Shown one piece after another: positions 1 through 7,827 of a stretch of DNA of 64,000 bases. Positions within the stretch are counted from its first letter, which is position 1; every line of letters starts with the position of its first letter. The notes under the pieces were generated by a model, which was not told where the DNA came from, searched no databases, and saw nothing but the letters and a program-made list of their open reading frames with translations. Both the position numbers and the translations under genes were made by a program. Location of the stretch: the NCBI GenBank assembly GCA_017431035.1, contig JAFRLW010000012.1, positions 1-64,000 on the forward strand, given 5' to 3'. The DNA is from Clostridia bacterium. Lineage in GTDB: Bacteria; Bacillota; Clostridia; Oscillospirales; Acutalibacteraceae.

Positions 1-23
1 ATATATATTTATTATATAATATA

Positions 24-60
24 TAGCAGCCATTGTTTCACGTGAAACATCCGGCTGCTA
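24..60. repeat. 8-bp-arm inverted repeat enclosing parS
   Basis: TAGCAGCC at 24-31 is exactly mirrored by GGCTGCTA at 53-60. The parS palindrome lies between the arms, so the whole element could fold as one cruciform or RNA hairpin. It lies just beyond the 3' end of spoVAE and may double as its transcription terminator, although no clear T-run follows on the minus strand. Confidence 0.6.
34..49. promoter_or_regulatory. parS: parS site (ParB/Spo0J binding)
   Basis: TGTTTCACGTGAAACA is a perfect 16-bp palindrome identical to the Firmicutes parS consensus. ParB (Spo0J) loads here to organise and segregate the origin. It lies about 9.8 kb from the dnaA-dnaN intergenic origin. The parA/parB genes are not in the window. 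Confidence 0.93.
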
Positions 61-101
61 ATTTATTATATCAAATGGGTATTATATTGTAAATAGTAAA
101 A

Positions 102-455
102 TTATTTTTCTTTCGATTTGAAGAAAATCGCCATTAAAAGTCCCGAAAAGAGCGCCGTTGATATACCTGCGGCAGTGGCGGTCAGTCCTCCGGTTATTAT
201 ACCGATAAAGCCTTTTTCATCAACCGCCTGACGTACGCCTTTTGCGAGGGTGTGTCCAAACCCCGTGAGCGGAACGGTGGCGCCGGTACCGGCAAAATCA
301 ACAAGATGCCCGTAAACGCCTATTGCCGATAGGATAACTCCGGCAACAACGTATCCCGTGAGTATTCTCGCCGGCGTAAGTTTTGTATAATCTATCAAGA
401 CCTGACCTATTAAACAAAACAATCCTCCAACAAGAAAAGCATAAAGATAATCCAT
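102..455 (-). CDS. spoVAE: Stage V sporulation protein AE (SpoVAE)
   Basis: This 117-residue integral membrane protein has about three to four hydrophobic segments. It matches the SpoVAC/SpoVAEb family in length and in the motifs IGQVLID, LTPARIL and GATVPLTGFG. SpoVA proteins form the inner-membrane channel that moves Ca-dipicolinate into and out of spores. A GGGTGATAA ribosome site precedes the ATG. The usual spoVAC-spoVAD partners are not upstream; the next upstream gene is a PH-domain protein, so this copy stands alone. Both flanks carry a parS site. Expression in the forespore under sigma-G is expected from the family but was not seen in the sequence. Confidence 0.9.
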   Translation of the reverse strand: MDYLYAFLVGGLFCLIGQVLIDYTKLTPARILTGYVVAGVILSAIGVYGHLVDFAGTGATVPLTGFGHTLAKGVRQAVDEKGFIGIITGGLTATAAGISTALFSGLLMAIFFKSKEK

Positions 456-509
456 TTTATCACCCGTATTCTTAAAGTAAACTTAGTGTCGGTAACGACA
501 ACAAGTATA

Positions 510-525
510 TGTTTCACGTGAAACA
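510..525. promoter_or_regulatory. parS: parS site (ParB/Spo0J binding)
   Basis: A second exact TGTTTCACGTGAAACA lies in the gap between spoVAE and the upstream PH-domain gene, 476 bp from the first copy. Two identical sites this close imply a strong ParB loading centre on the left side of the origin. Confidence 0.93.
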
Positions 526-547
526 TTTATAAGAATATTCTTTGCGT

Positions 548-1984
548 TTAATGTGATTTTATACCATAAACCTTTTCAATTTTATTTTTCAGTTTTTCAT
601 AAGGCAACACAAGGACCTTTACCTTGTCGGCACTCTCAGAACGGACGGCAACCGAAACTCTGCAGGTGTTTTGGATAACATCTACGGGATATCTTTTAAC
701 GGTAATTTTGCCTATATTGTTCTTTTTTGTGTACATTTCGTAGTAGGTGTAGCCCGAAATACCTTTGGCGACAACCTCTTCACCAAAGGATATACCGCCT
801 GTGTTTTGCTTTTTGACCGAAATAAAGCCAAAATAAAGGTCAAAGCCAAGCGAAACAAGACCACCGAAAAGGAAAAGTCGCTCAAAAGAGGGAAGAAGAA
901 TTATTAAACCGGCGGTAATTCCGAAAATGAGAAGGGCGTAAATGTTAGGTAAAAGAAGAAATCTTCTGCGGGAAAAGGAGTCTTTTTTGGGGTTGATAAA
1001 CTCAGTCTTACAATTCAAAACGGGAAAGAGGGAGGAAAAGCCCGATTTTAAGTCTTTTTTTGTCATAGCGGGGACAACGGTCGATTTTTCACCGTTTTCG
1101 CCGCCGTATCCGCCTATACCCACCCTCATTGTATATATACGAAATGCCCTCATAAGAGGGGTTTGGGCAATACAAACATCTTTGACCGAGGAAACGAGGA
1201 AAGTTCTTTGCCTTTTATAGTAAAGCCCAGATTTTATTTCAACCCTTTTTCCGCCTACGCTGATTCTGAAAAACATATTTCTTGCAAGGGCAACCAGGAA
1301 AGACACTCCGTAAACGGCAATAAAGGCTATAGTTATGGCGTTTACTATCGGAGGGAAATATGATTTTATACTTTTTGATAGTTCGGTAATGTCGTTCAAA
1401 ACAGCCAAAACTCCGATATTAAGGAGTTTTCCGAGCCTGTATATAATAGGGCCGCCGACAATCAGTCCCGTCAGCGCCGAAGAGGCGGTTGCCGAAAGGA
1501 GAGCAATTTTCTCGGCGGTAAAGCGCACTTCTATTTGCGGTTTTTTTCCATATACCATATCAAGCAGTCGGTCTACGTCGGTTTTATAAAGTTTGAAACT
1601 GAAATCTTTTTTGCCGTATATTCCCGATTCGGTATTTATGCTGACGTTTTTTGCTTTCAAAAGGTCTAAAATAAAGTCGGCGGTGACGGTTATTGTCGAT
1701 ATTTCGGCAATAGGCAGCGCCGCCCTCTTTTTAATTATTACGCCGTCGGTTATATAAAGATAGTCGTCTTTTATTACTATTCTAAAAGAAACAAGGCGCC
1801 AAACGGACAAAAAGAGGATAAAAACGAGCGCCACACTCTCAAGGAGGATTACTCCCGAAATGCGGCGGTATAGGACGTACTGCACCGCTCCCTTTAATAC
1901 GGGGAGAATCAGTACAAACACAAATCTTTTAAGCATATTATAGATAAAAACAGGGTGCGCTTTGAAAAGAGTGTTATCGTTCAT
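548..1984 (-). CDS. PH domain-containing membrane protein (YdbT-like)
   Basis: This 478-residue protein is built like YdbT: membrane hairpins near residues 15-60, 165-230 and 345-385 alternate with bacterial PH (bPH2, DUF304) modules. Module signatures are visible as YLYITDGVIIKKRAALPIAEI (around 75-97), EIKSGLYYKRQRTFLVSSV (around 250-270) and a third around 400-440. The biochemical role of the family is not settled; in Bacillus YdbS/YdbT are linked to cell-envelope and antimicrobial resistance. Its start overlaps the end of the smaller partner gene at 1974-2420 by 11 bp, so the two are translationally coupled. Confidence 0.8.
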   Translation of the reverse strand: MNDNTLFKAHPVFIYNMLKRFVFVLILPVLKGAVQYVLYRRISGVILLESVALVFILFLSVWRLVSFRIVIKDDYLYITDGVIIKKRAALPIAEISTITVTADFILDLLKAKNVSINTESGIYGKKDFSFKLYKTDVDRLLDMVYGKKPQIEVRFTAEKIALLSATASSALTGLIVGGPIIYRLGKLLNIGVLAVLNDITELSKSIKSYFPPIVNAITIAFIAVYGVSFLVALARNMFFRISVGGKRVEIKSGLYYKRQRTFLVSSVKDVCIAQTPLMRAFRIYTMRVGIGGYGGENGEKSTVVPAMTKKDLKSGFSSLFPVLNCKTEFINPKKDSFSRRRFLLLPNIYALLIFGITAGLIILLPSFERLFLFGGLVSLGFDLYFGFISVKKQNTGGISFGEEVVAKGISGYTYYEMYTKKNNIGKITVKRYPVDVIQNTCRVSVAVRSESADKVKVLVLPYEKLKNKIEKVYGIKSH

Positions 1985-2420
1985 AGCCTTTTGCCTTTTC
2001 GTTTTCTATATATTTTGTTATCTTCATAGCGTCTGCTATCAGTATCTCAGGTGTTTTGACCTTTGCTTTTACTCCCGAAAAAGAAACTGAGCAAACGCCA
2101 AAAGCACGAGATAGCGGTGTGACGGTTGTTTCGGTGAAAACAAGCCTTAAAACAGGCAAAATATGCTCGGTTTTTATAAATACGCCGTAGGTCACGGTTA
2201 CGCCTTCGCTTGAAACATAAACAGAGGTGGACGAAATAAAGCGGGGAATATAAAAAAATGAAATAAACAGATAAAGGGCGAAAAGCGGTATCAAAGCATA
2301 AAGCAGGGCAAAGGAAAACAAGAAAGACAAATAAACAATAATCCCCGATAGCAACAAAAAGATTATACCAAGCCTTATTTTCAAAAGCGTACCTGTTTTT
2401 TTAGGTGGCGTGACTGTCAT
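1974..2420 (-). CDS. PH domain-containing membrane protein (YdbS-like)
   Basis: This 148-residue protein has an N-terminal pair of membrane helices (about residues 14-58). A single bPH2 module follows, with the strand pattern VSSEGVTVTYGVFIKTEHILP. This is the YdbS half of the YdbS/YdbT pair, and the gene order with the larger partner downstream matches that arrangement. It follows rarA by 12 bp on the same strand, so rarA and the two PH genes probably form one transcript. Function is inferred from family only. Confidence 0.75.
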   Translation of the reverse strand: MTVTPPKKTGTLLKIRLGIIFLLLSGIIVYLSFLFSFALLYALIPLFALYLFISFFYIPRFISSTSVYVSSEGVTVTYGVFIKTEHILPVLRLVFTETTVTPLSRAFGVCSVSFSGVKAKVKTPEILIADAMKITKYIENEKAKGYER

Positions 2421-2432
2421 AATGTTTTCCTC

Positions 2433-3686
2433 TTACTTCTTTATAGAGTTTAGATAATCGGCGAACTTTTGCTCGTTTTTATTATCGCCCGGCTTATAAT
2501 AGCGGCGGTCTTTTATCTCGTCCGGCAAGTATTGTTGGTTTACATAATGCCGACTGTAGTCGTGGGGATAAAGATAGTTTTGACCGGGGTTGTCATTATC
2601 TGCCCCGTCAAAATGTTTGTTTTGAAGTTGGCGTGGGATAGGATAGGTGGCGCCTTTCTCAATATCCGCCATAGCGTTATTTATCGCCATATAAACGCTG
2701 TTGGATTTTGGGGCGGTAGCAACTAACACGACCGCATTGGCAAGAGGTATTCTCGCCTCCGGCAAACCTACATCCCGTGCCGTATCAACAGCGGCTTTGA
2801 CTATCGGAATTATCTGCGGATAGGCAAGGCCGACATCCTCATTGGCGCAAACCATAAGTCGCCGGCAGGCGCTTGCCAAATCGCCTGCGGCAAGTAGCCT
2901 TGCAAGATAGTAAACGGCGGCATCGGGGTCGGAGCCTCGCATAGATTTTTGATATGCCGAAACTATATCATAGTGTTCGTCGCCCTCACGGTCATATCTG
3001 ACAGCGTTGGTGGAGAGTATTTGTTCTATTGTTTCGGATTTCATCTCGCCCGATTTATCGGTTAACATAAAACATAGTTCAAACATATTGAGCGCACGTC
3101 TTACGTCGCCTGCGGCGGCTCTTGAAATCTTTCTTATATCTTCGTCCTTTACGGTTATATTTTTACCGCTCTCGTCACTTAAAATACCTGCCGTTCTTTT
3201 GAGCACTTCGGCAATATCTTCGGCGCTAAGCGCTTTGAACTCTAAAACGGTTGAGCGGCTGAGTATCGCATTATATACATAAAAATACGGATTTTCGGTG
3301 GTGGAAGCAATCAGCGTAATATCGCCGTTCTCAATATACGACAGAAGGATTTGTTGTTGTTTTTTATTAAAATACTGTATCTCATCAAGATAAAGTAATA
3401 TTCCGTTTTGAGCCGAAATAGAACCTATCTCGCCTATTATTTCTTTTATATCGGCGGTGGAGGCTGTGGTGGCGTTAAGATAGGATAGTTTTTTGCCGCA
3501 AATACCCGCAAAAATACTTGCAACGGTGGTTTTTCCTACGCCTGACGGGCCGTAGAATATGAGATTTGGGATGTTTCCCGATTCAATTATTCTTTTTAGT
3601 ATTTTTCCTTCGCCTAAAAGGTGCTTTTGTCCGGCGACATCCTCTATTCTTTTAGGCCTTACTCTATCTGCAAGGGGTGAACTCAT
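2433..3686 (-). CDS. rarA: Replication-associated recombination protein A (AAA+ ATPase)
   Basis: This 417-residue clamp-loader-like AAA+ ATPase has normal length for RarA/MgsA. Walker A GPSGVGKTT is at about residues 46-54, Walker B LLYLDEIQYF at about 97-106, and sensor-1 STTEN at about 128-132. The C-terminal half carries the MgsA tetramerisation region with the conserved block AIPLANAVVLVATAPKSNS-like around residue 315. The family acts at stalled replication forks with SSB and recombination proteins. An AGGAGGG ribosome site precedes the ATG. It is the first gene of the minus-strand group that continues into the PH-domain genes. Confidence 0.93.
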   Translation of the reverse strand: MSSPLADRVRPKRIEDVAGQKHLLGEGKILKRIIESGNIPNLIFYGPSGVGKTTVASIFAGICGKKLSYLNATTASTADIKEIIGEIGSISAQNGILLYLDEIQYFNKKQQQILLSYIENGDITLIASTTENPYFYVYNAILSRSTVLEFKALSAEDIAEVLKRTAGILSDESGKNITVKDEDIRKISRAAAGDVRRALNMFELCFMLTDKSGEMKSETIEQILSTNAVRYDREGDEHYDIVSAYQKSMRGSDPDAAVYYLARLLAAGDLASACRRLMVCANEDVGLAYPQIIPIVKAAVDTARDVGLPEARIPLANAVVLVATAPKSNSVYMAINNAMADIEKGATYPIPRQLQNKHFDGADNDNPGQNYLYPHDYSRHYVNQQYLPDEIKDRRYYKPGDNKNEQKFADYLNSIKK

Positions 3687-3718
3687 ATTTAGCCCTCCTA
3701 AACTTCTTTAACTATGTT

Positions 3719-3815
3719 GTAGGGGCCGGCGGTTTCGACAGCCCGTATTATGTAGACGGCAGAAGCAGAGCGCCTGCCCTTATGTAGACGGCAGGAGCAG
3801 AGCGCCTGCCCTACT
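3719..3815. repeat. Dispersed palindromic repeats (units B, A, A)
   Basis: A unit B copy (GTAGGGGCCGGCGGTTTCGA, then CAGCCCGTA) at 3719-3747 is followed by two unit A copies at 3750-3779 and 3781-3814. Each unit A copy reads TAGACGGCAGRAGCAGAGCG then CCTGCCC. The same units in the opposite orientation occur near 35.5 kb, and unit B near 44.4 kb. The repeat lies between the divergent rarA and flippase genes. Confidence 0.75.
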
Positions 3816-3884
3816 ATATTTTACTCTTTTTAGGTCATTTTTTCAATATTTATTATCATATATTGATTTAAGCAAAGTATAACA

Positions 3885-3905
3885 TGGCTTATCATTGATA
3901 AGCCA
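3885..3905 (+). promoter_or_regulatory. 9-bp perfect inverted repeat in leader of flippase gene
   Basis: TGGCTTATC and GATAAGCCA are separated by ATT and end three bases before the AAGGAG ribosome site. The element may be a 5' stabilising hairpin or an operator; no T-run follows, so it is not a terminator. Confidence 0.5.
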
Positions 3906-3922
3906 TATAAGGAGAATAAACA

Positions 3923-5416
3923 TTGAAAAAACCGCTTTTTATTAAAAACGCCGTTATACTCACCGCTTCTTCGGTGGTACTCAGACTTTTAGGCGTCATC
4001 TTCAAAGTATGGGTGGCTGCAAAGGTCGGCGGAGAGGGTATGGGCGTTTATCAACTTGTTCTCTCGGTCTATTGGTTTTTTTGCGCCTTTTCGGGTACGG
4101 GGGTCAGCGTTGCGGTGACAAGGCTTTGCGCCGACTGCATCGCCATAAAAAGAGATTTTCGCCCCGTTATAAAAAAAGCCGTTATAATAACGGCTTTTAC
4201 CGCTGTTTTTTCGGCGGCGATTATGTTCTTTTTCTCCTCTTTTATAAGCAAAACCGCCGTCGGCAGCGAGGATTATTCGCTGTGTTTTAAGGTGCTGAGC
4301 CTATCAATTTTTCCCGTAGGAATAACCTCAGTAATAAGAGGATTTTTCTTCTCGGTCCGCCGTGCCGGAGTTTCCGCCGCTTCGGGTGTTTTTGAACAAA
4401 CGGCAAGGATTATAATAGCATATATTCTTGTGCGTATTTTTTCGCCCTACGGTATTGTAGCCGTATGTACTGCGCTGACGGTAGGCGATACGGCAAGTGA
4501 AATACTCTGTATGCTTTGGCTTTTGATAAACTATAAAATAAAGGTCAAAAAATACATAGGCGAAATGCCGCCTTTTATTTGCGGTTGGCACAAAGTTCTT
4601 CGCATTTCTTTTCCGCTGACTGCCGGAAGGTATCTCAGTATGGCGCTTAGAACTGCCGAAAATATAACGGTTCCGAGAGGTCTTAAAAAGAGCGGAATAA
4701 ATTATAGCAGCGCCCTTGAAACTTTCGGAAACATAAAGGCTATGGCGCTGCCCGTTTTGCTTTTTCCGTCCTCTTTTTTCAGCGCCGTTTCATCTCTTGT
4801 TGTGCCGGAAATATCCTCTGCGGCGGCTGCGCGTCATACCCTTGTTGTAAAAGGGATTACCGAAAATATAATAAAACTGACTTCTATAGTTTCGGTTATT
4901 TTTGCCGCTACTTTTGCCTTTTGCGGAAAAGAAATCGGCGAACTGCTCTATAAAAGCACCGGTGTCGGAATACTGCTTTGCGTTTTGGCTCCGCTTGTTC
5001 CGCTTATGTTTATAGACGTTGTAAGCGACGGGCTTATAAAGGGACTTGATTGCCAAAGATTTTCCTTTTGGTGTAGTGTGAGTGACAGCGCAATAAGGCT
5101 TTTAGCCGTTATTTTTTTACTTCCCGCCTACGGTATTTTCGGCTATCTTCTTATTATGTATTTTTCAAACTTTTATACCGCCTCGCTGAGTCTCTTTATG
5201 CTGATTAAAAAAAGCAAGGGCAGTATAGACACGATAAAATCGGTCTTTTTGCCCCTTGTTTTTGCTCTTATAATTTCAAAAAGCACACAAGTCTTGCTTA
5301 GTTGCATCGGTCTTTCCGGCGCTATATTTGTTTCCGCTTATTATATTATCACATTTGCGCTTTATTTTGCTCTTGTGTTTTTGTTCCGTCTTGTGACTGT
5401 AGAAGACCTACGCTGA
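3923..5416 (+). CDS. Polysaccharide biosynthesis/lipid flippase (SpoVB/MurJ superfamily)
   Basis: This 497-residue polytopic protein has about 14 hydrophobic helices and the MOP-superfamily N-terminus, with the pattern RLLGVIFKVWVAAKVGGEG and then GVYQLVLSVYW. The length and repeat of two six-helix halves fit SpoVB/YtgP-like flippases. Family members move undecaprenyl-linked sugars or lipid II across the membrane, and SpoVB acts in spore cortex synthesis. The start codon is TTG, with AAGGAG eight bases upstream. The last 68 bp overlap the 3' end of birA on the opposite strand. Substrate is unknown; SpoVB and a capsule flippase are both possible. Confidence 0.82.
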   Translation: MKKPLFIKNAVILTASSVVLRLLGVIFKVWVAAKVGGEGMGVYQLVLSVYWFFCAFSGTGVSVAVTRLCADCIAIKRDFRPVIKKAVIITAFTAVFSAAIMFFFSSFISKTAVGSEDYSLCFKVLSLSIFPVGITSVIRGFFFSVRRAGVSAASGVFEQTARIIIAYILVRIFSPYGIVAVCTALTVGDTASEILCMLWLLINYKIKVKKYIGEMPPFICGWHKVLRISFPLTAGRYLSMALRTAENITVPRGLKKSGINYSSALETFGNIKAMALPVLLFPSSFFSAVSSLVVPEISSAAAARHTLVVKGITENIIKLTSIVSVIFAATFAFCGKEIGELLYKSTGVGILLCVLAPLVPLMFIDVVSDGLIKGLDCQRFSFWCSVSDSAIRLLAVIFLLPAYGIFGYLLIMYFSNFYTASLSLFMLIKKSKGSIDTIKSVFLPLVFALIISKSTQVLLSCIGLSGAIFVSAYYIITFALYFALVFLFRLVTVEDLR

Positions 5417-6125
5417 CTTCTCCCGTAAAAAGAGAAAATGTTTTTTCTTTTGTTTTTACAAGAAGATTTATATCCTTGTCAAAGCCTATTGCCTTTCCCG
5501 TTTGTTCTTTTTTATCTTTAATAAAGGTGATTTCTTTACCTAAAAGATAATCTCTTTTTGTATAACTTTTGAAAATATACTCTTTGTCAAAACTATCATA
5601 CAACTCATAAAATCTTGACAAAAAAGAGTTTATAAACCTTTCTCTTAATGTTTCAAAATCCCCTTTTTCAAAGAGATATCCCGCCTTTTGTTTAAGGGTG
5701 TCGTCAAAATCGGTATATTTTACGAGATTAAGTCCCACGCCTACCGCCGCTTTTTCGGTTTTGCCCTCTATAGTATTTGCGCCGACTAATATTCCGCATA
5801 TTTTTTTGTCGTTAAAATACAGGTCGTTTACCCATTTTATTTTAACGCCGCTAACCCCTAAATCCTCTACCGCTTCCGCTGCGCAAACGGCGGCGGCGGT
5901 AGTTAAAAAAGAGGGCGGTTTGTTTGCTTCTACCGACAAACTCATATAAACGCCGCCCTTGTTTGAAACAAAAGTTCTGCCCCGTCGCCCTTTTCCGCCT
6001 GTTTGCTTGTCGGCGACTATCAGGGTGTCGGCGGCGGTGTTTGTAGCGTCAGTATTTGTAGATACCGTGACCTCTTTATGAATCAGGGTCACGGTATGAT
6101 TTTTATATTTTTTCTTTATATTCAT
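5349..6125 (-). CDS. birA: Biotin--[acetyl-CoA-carboxylase] ligase (no DNA-binding domain)
   Basis: This 258-residue ligase attaches biotin to carboxylase carrier proteins through biotinyl-AMP. The biotin/ATP loop GGKGRRGR is at about residues 43-50 and the catalytic KWVNDLY at about 97-103; a C-terminal SH3-like domain follows. The N-terminal HTH of bifunctional BirA is missing, so it should not act as a repressor. The final 17 or so residues (a Gln/Lys-rich tail) are encoded antisense to the flippase C-terminus. The start overlaps the end of trmO by 23 bp, which indicates translational coupling. Confidence 0.93.
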   Translation of the reverse strand: MNIKKKYKNHTVTLIHKEVTVSTNTDATNTAADTLIVADKQTGGKGRRGRTFVSNKGGVYMSLSVEANKPPSFLTTAAAVCAAEAVEDLGVSGVKIKWVNDLYFNDKKICGILVGANTIEGKTEKAAVGVGLNLVKYTDFDDTLKQKAGYLFEKGDFETLRERFINSFLSRFYELYDSFDKEYIFKSYTKRDYLLGKEITFIKDKKEQTGKAIGFDKDINLLVKTKEKTFSLFTGEVSVGLLQSQDGTKTQEQNKAQM

Positions 6126-6783
6126 CTATTTTTACTACCCTTGCTGTTTTTTTCATTACGGTAAATGAAACGTCATATTTTCCGTAGCGCATTTTGTATA
6201 TATTTTCGTTATCCTCTTTGTACTGCGGCCTCGGGTCCTCTTTTATTATTTGTTCTATCTCGGTTTTATAGTCCTCGCTTATACCCTTTATCCCCTCGTC
6301 AAAGGTGACCTCAAGCAGATAATCGGCGTTTTCGCTTGTAAATCCGCTTGTTGCGTCTTTTATACTGTCGGCATAGGGAATATATGGTTTTATATCATAT
6401 ATCGGCGTTCCGTTTAATAAATCGGCGCCCTCAACTATAAGCGAGAGTTTTCCGTTTTCCGCTTTTATTTTACAAAGTTTCACCGCCGACAGCCCTATAC
6501 TGTTTGGTCTAAAGGGTGAACGTGAGGCAAAAACGCCTATTCTTTTATTTCCGCCAAGCCTTGGCGGTCTGACGGTAAGCGAGGGCTTTTCCCTGTGCGA
6601 CATAGAAAAATCAAAAATAAGCCAAATATGAGAAAATCCCTCAAGTCCTCTGACGGCGTCGAGTTTTGCGTATTCTTTTTCAAAAACAATTTCGGAAAAA
6701 TTATTCACCTTTAGCGGTTGACGGGGTATGCCGAACTTTTCGCTAAATCTGTTTTTTATGTATGCAATAGGTTTTATTTCCAT
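6103..6783 (-). CDS. trmO: tRNA (t6A37) N6-methyltransferase TrmO
   Basis: This 226-residue member of the TsaA/YaeB family methylates N6-threonylcarbamoyladenosine 37 of ACY-decoding tRNAs using S-adenosylmethionine. The family signature is intact: RPPRLGGNKRIGVFASRSPF followed by RPNSIGLSAVKL at about residues 76-107. The region LEGFSHIWLIFDF lies at about 45-57, and the C-terminal DPRPQY block is present. The length is normal. It is the first gene of the trmO-birA pair on the minus strand. Confidence 0.93.
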   Translation of the reverse strand: MEIKPIAYIKNRFSEKFGIPRQPLKVNNFSEIVFEKEYAKLDAVRGLEGFSHIWLIFDFSMSHREKPSLTVRPPRLGGNKRIGVFASRSPFRPNSIGLSAVKLCKIKAENGKLSLIVEGADLLNGTPIYDIKPYIPYADSIKDATSGFTSENADYLLEVTFDEGIKGISEDYKTEIEQIIKEDPRPQYKEDNENIYKMRYGKYDVSFTVMKKTARVVKIDEYKEKI

Positions 6784-6854
6784 TTTTATTCCCCTGTACT
6801 TTTATAGGTCAATTATACGGAAATTATTTTGTGTTGTCAATTAAAGGAATAATA

Positions 6855-6888
6855 AAAACAAGATACCGAAATAGGTATCTTGTTTTTT
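6855..6888. terminator. Bidirectional hairpin terminator
   Basis: AACAAGATACC and GGTATCTTGTT form an 11-bp stem with a GAAATA-type loop, flanked by A-run and T-run. It would stop minus-strand transcripts coming from the tRNA-Pro locus before trmO. Confidence 0.8.
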
Positions 6889-7008
6889 GGTCGGAGTGTT
6901 CATAATGCAAGTTAAAAACGCGAGGTACAGACTATAGAAAACGAGAGTCTCAATTACGCGAATTGCGTGTCGAGGCTCTCGACTGGTCGGGGTGTTCATA
7001 GCGCAAGT
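6882..7008 (-). repeat. Duplicated tRNA-Pro 3' end plus terminator (copy A)
   Basis: Reading the minus strand, CACCCCGACCA followed by GTCGAGAGCCTCGACACG, the hairpin partner GAGACTCTCG and a T-run repeats the last bases of tRNA-Pro and its terminator (7988-8090). A second stub, GAACACTCCGACCA, lies at 6884-6903. Copy A and copy B match over roughly 95 bp with few differences, and one hairpin change is a conservative G-U swap. No tRNA body is present at either extra copy. Confidence 0.8.
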
Positions 7009-7015
7009 GACTTCT

Positions 7016-7097
7016 TTATTCTTTGCTCATTTCTTCAGCCCGGTTTTCAAGTGCGCGGTAGTCAATTTTGCCAACAGATGTTAAAGGCAATGACTGC
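7016..7097 (-). pseudogene. C-terminal remnant of an AMP-dependent acyl-CoA synthetase
   Basis: Minus-strand translation ends in QSLPLTSVGKIDYRALENRA plus EEMSKE and a stop. LPLTSVGKIDYRALE is the C-terminal A10-type motif of the acyl-CoA synthetase/NRPS adenylation superfamily, containing the catalytic lysine. Only about 26 residues remain, and homology stops abruptly near 7097 where a plus-strand remnant begins. This is a broken gene. Confidence 0.7.
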
Positions 7098-7103
7098 GTA
7101 AAA

Positions 7104-7211
7104 ATGCTTTACATTTCAAAAAACGCCGGCCACGCCGAATCGGTGCTTAAAAATTATGACGAATATTCAAAAAAGGTGGATGAATTTTTAGAAAAAGCTG
7201 GGATAGAATAA
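7104..7211 (+). pseudogene. C-terminal remnant, probably an alpha/beta hydrolase
   Basis: A 35-codon open stretch reads MLYISKNAGHAESVLKNYDE and then YSKKVDEFLEKAGIE before TAA. The GHAES block followed by an amphipathic C-terminal helix resembles the end of alpha/beta hydrolases, where the catalytic histidine sits in G-A-G-H-A. No ribosome site or upstream coding portion exists. It abuts the acyl-CoA synthetase remnant of the opposite strand, consistent with deletion or recombination. Confidence 0.5.
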
Positions 7212-7214
7212 AAA

Positions 7215-7252
7215 GCGCAGGAGCATCTTCCAAAACGGAATTTGTTCCTGCG
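7215..7252. terminator. Hairpin terminator after lipoprotein gene
   Basis: CGCAGGA (7216-7222) pairs with TCCTGCG (7246-7252). On the minus strand the hairpin is followed by CTTTTT, and on the plus strand by TTGTTTTT. It can serve the lipoprotein gene and the plus-strand remnant. Confidence 0.75.
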
Positions 7253-7272
7253 TTGTTTTTATGCAATAATCT

Positions 7273-7782
7273 TTATTTATCCCCGCTTAAAGTCATGGTT
7301 TCGGTCAAATAATCCCCCGTGTCCTCTAAAGTCAGGTCTCCGAAAATTTTCATATCTATATGAGGATTGCCGTCGTTAAAAGAGAATGTTACGGTAACGT
7401 CATATCCCTTTACATCGGTATATTTGACCGTGGGCGATTCAAGACTTACGTTACCGTTGCCCCGATAATCTCCTTCGAGGTCAATTTGAACTTCTTTCTC
7501 GCCCCCCGCTTCCACCACGTGTACGGCAAGATTGGTAAATGTCGTTTTGGAACTTCCCGTATCGTCATAGGTTGCTCCGCCGGTCATAACGCCGGTGCCG
7601 GAAACTAAATATGTTCCGCAAATCGTTTCTATGAACTCGATCTCTTTCGGGTCGGCATTTTTCCTTTTTTCTTCCGCATTGTCTTTATATTCCTTGGAAG
7701 ATTCATAACATCCTGAAAGGCATTGAAAACAAATCGCACAGATCATAACACATATTATTGTTCGGATAATTCTGCTTTTCAT
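7273..7782 (-). CDS. Hypothetical secreted lipoprotein
   Basis: This 169-residue protein has an N-terminal signal of about 20 hydrophobic residues ending in the lipobox LSGC, with the acylated cysteine near residue 25. A charged linker follows. The rest is a beta-rich domain (GTYLVSGTGVMTGG at about 58-71) that looks like a small lipocalin/beta-barrel fold. I recognise no family. A good minus-strand promoter and an own terminator flank it, so it is a single-gene unit. It sits within the rearranged tRNA-Pro locus between the two repeat copies, suggesting it came with an insertion. Confidence 0.65.
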   Translation of the reverse strand: MKSRIIRTIICVMICAICFQCLSGCYESSKEYKDNAEEKRKNADPKEIEFIETICGTYLVSGTGVMTGGATYDDTGSSKTTFTNLAVHVVEAGGEKEVQIDLEGDYRGNGNVSLESPTVKYTDVKGYDVTVTFSFNDGNPHIDMKIFGDLTLEDTGDYLTETMTLSGDK

Positions 7783-7827
7783 TTCGGGGCCTCCTCAAAT
7801 ATTATTTGATGTTTCTATTGTAAAATG

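Noticed and set aside
671..1589. Plus-strand open frames opposite the large PH-domain protein
   Set aside because: They lie entirely antisense to a gene with clear domain pattern and show no ribosome sites or family resemblance.
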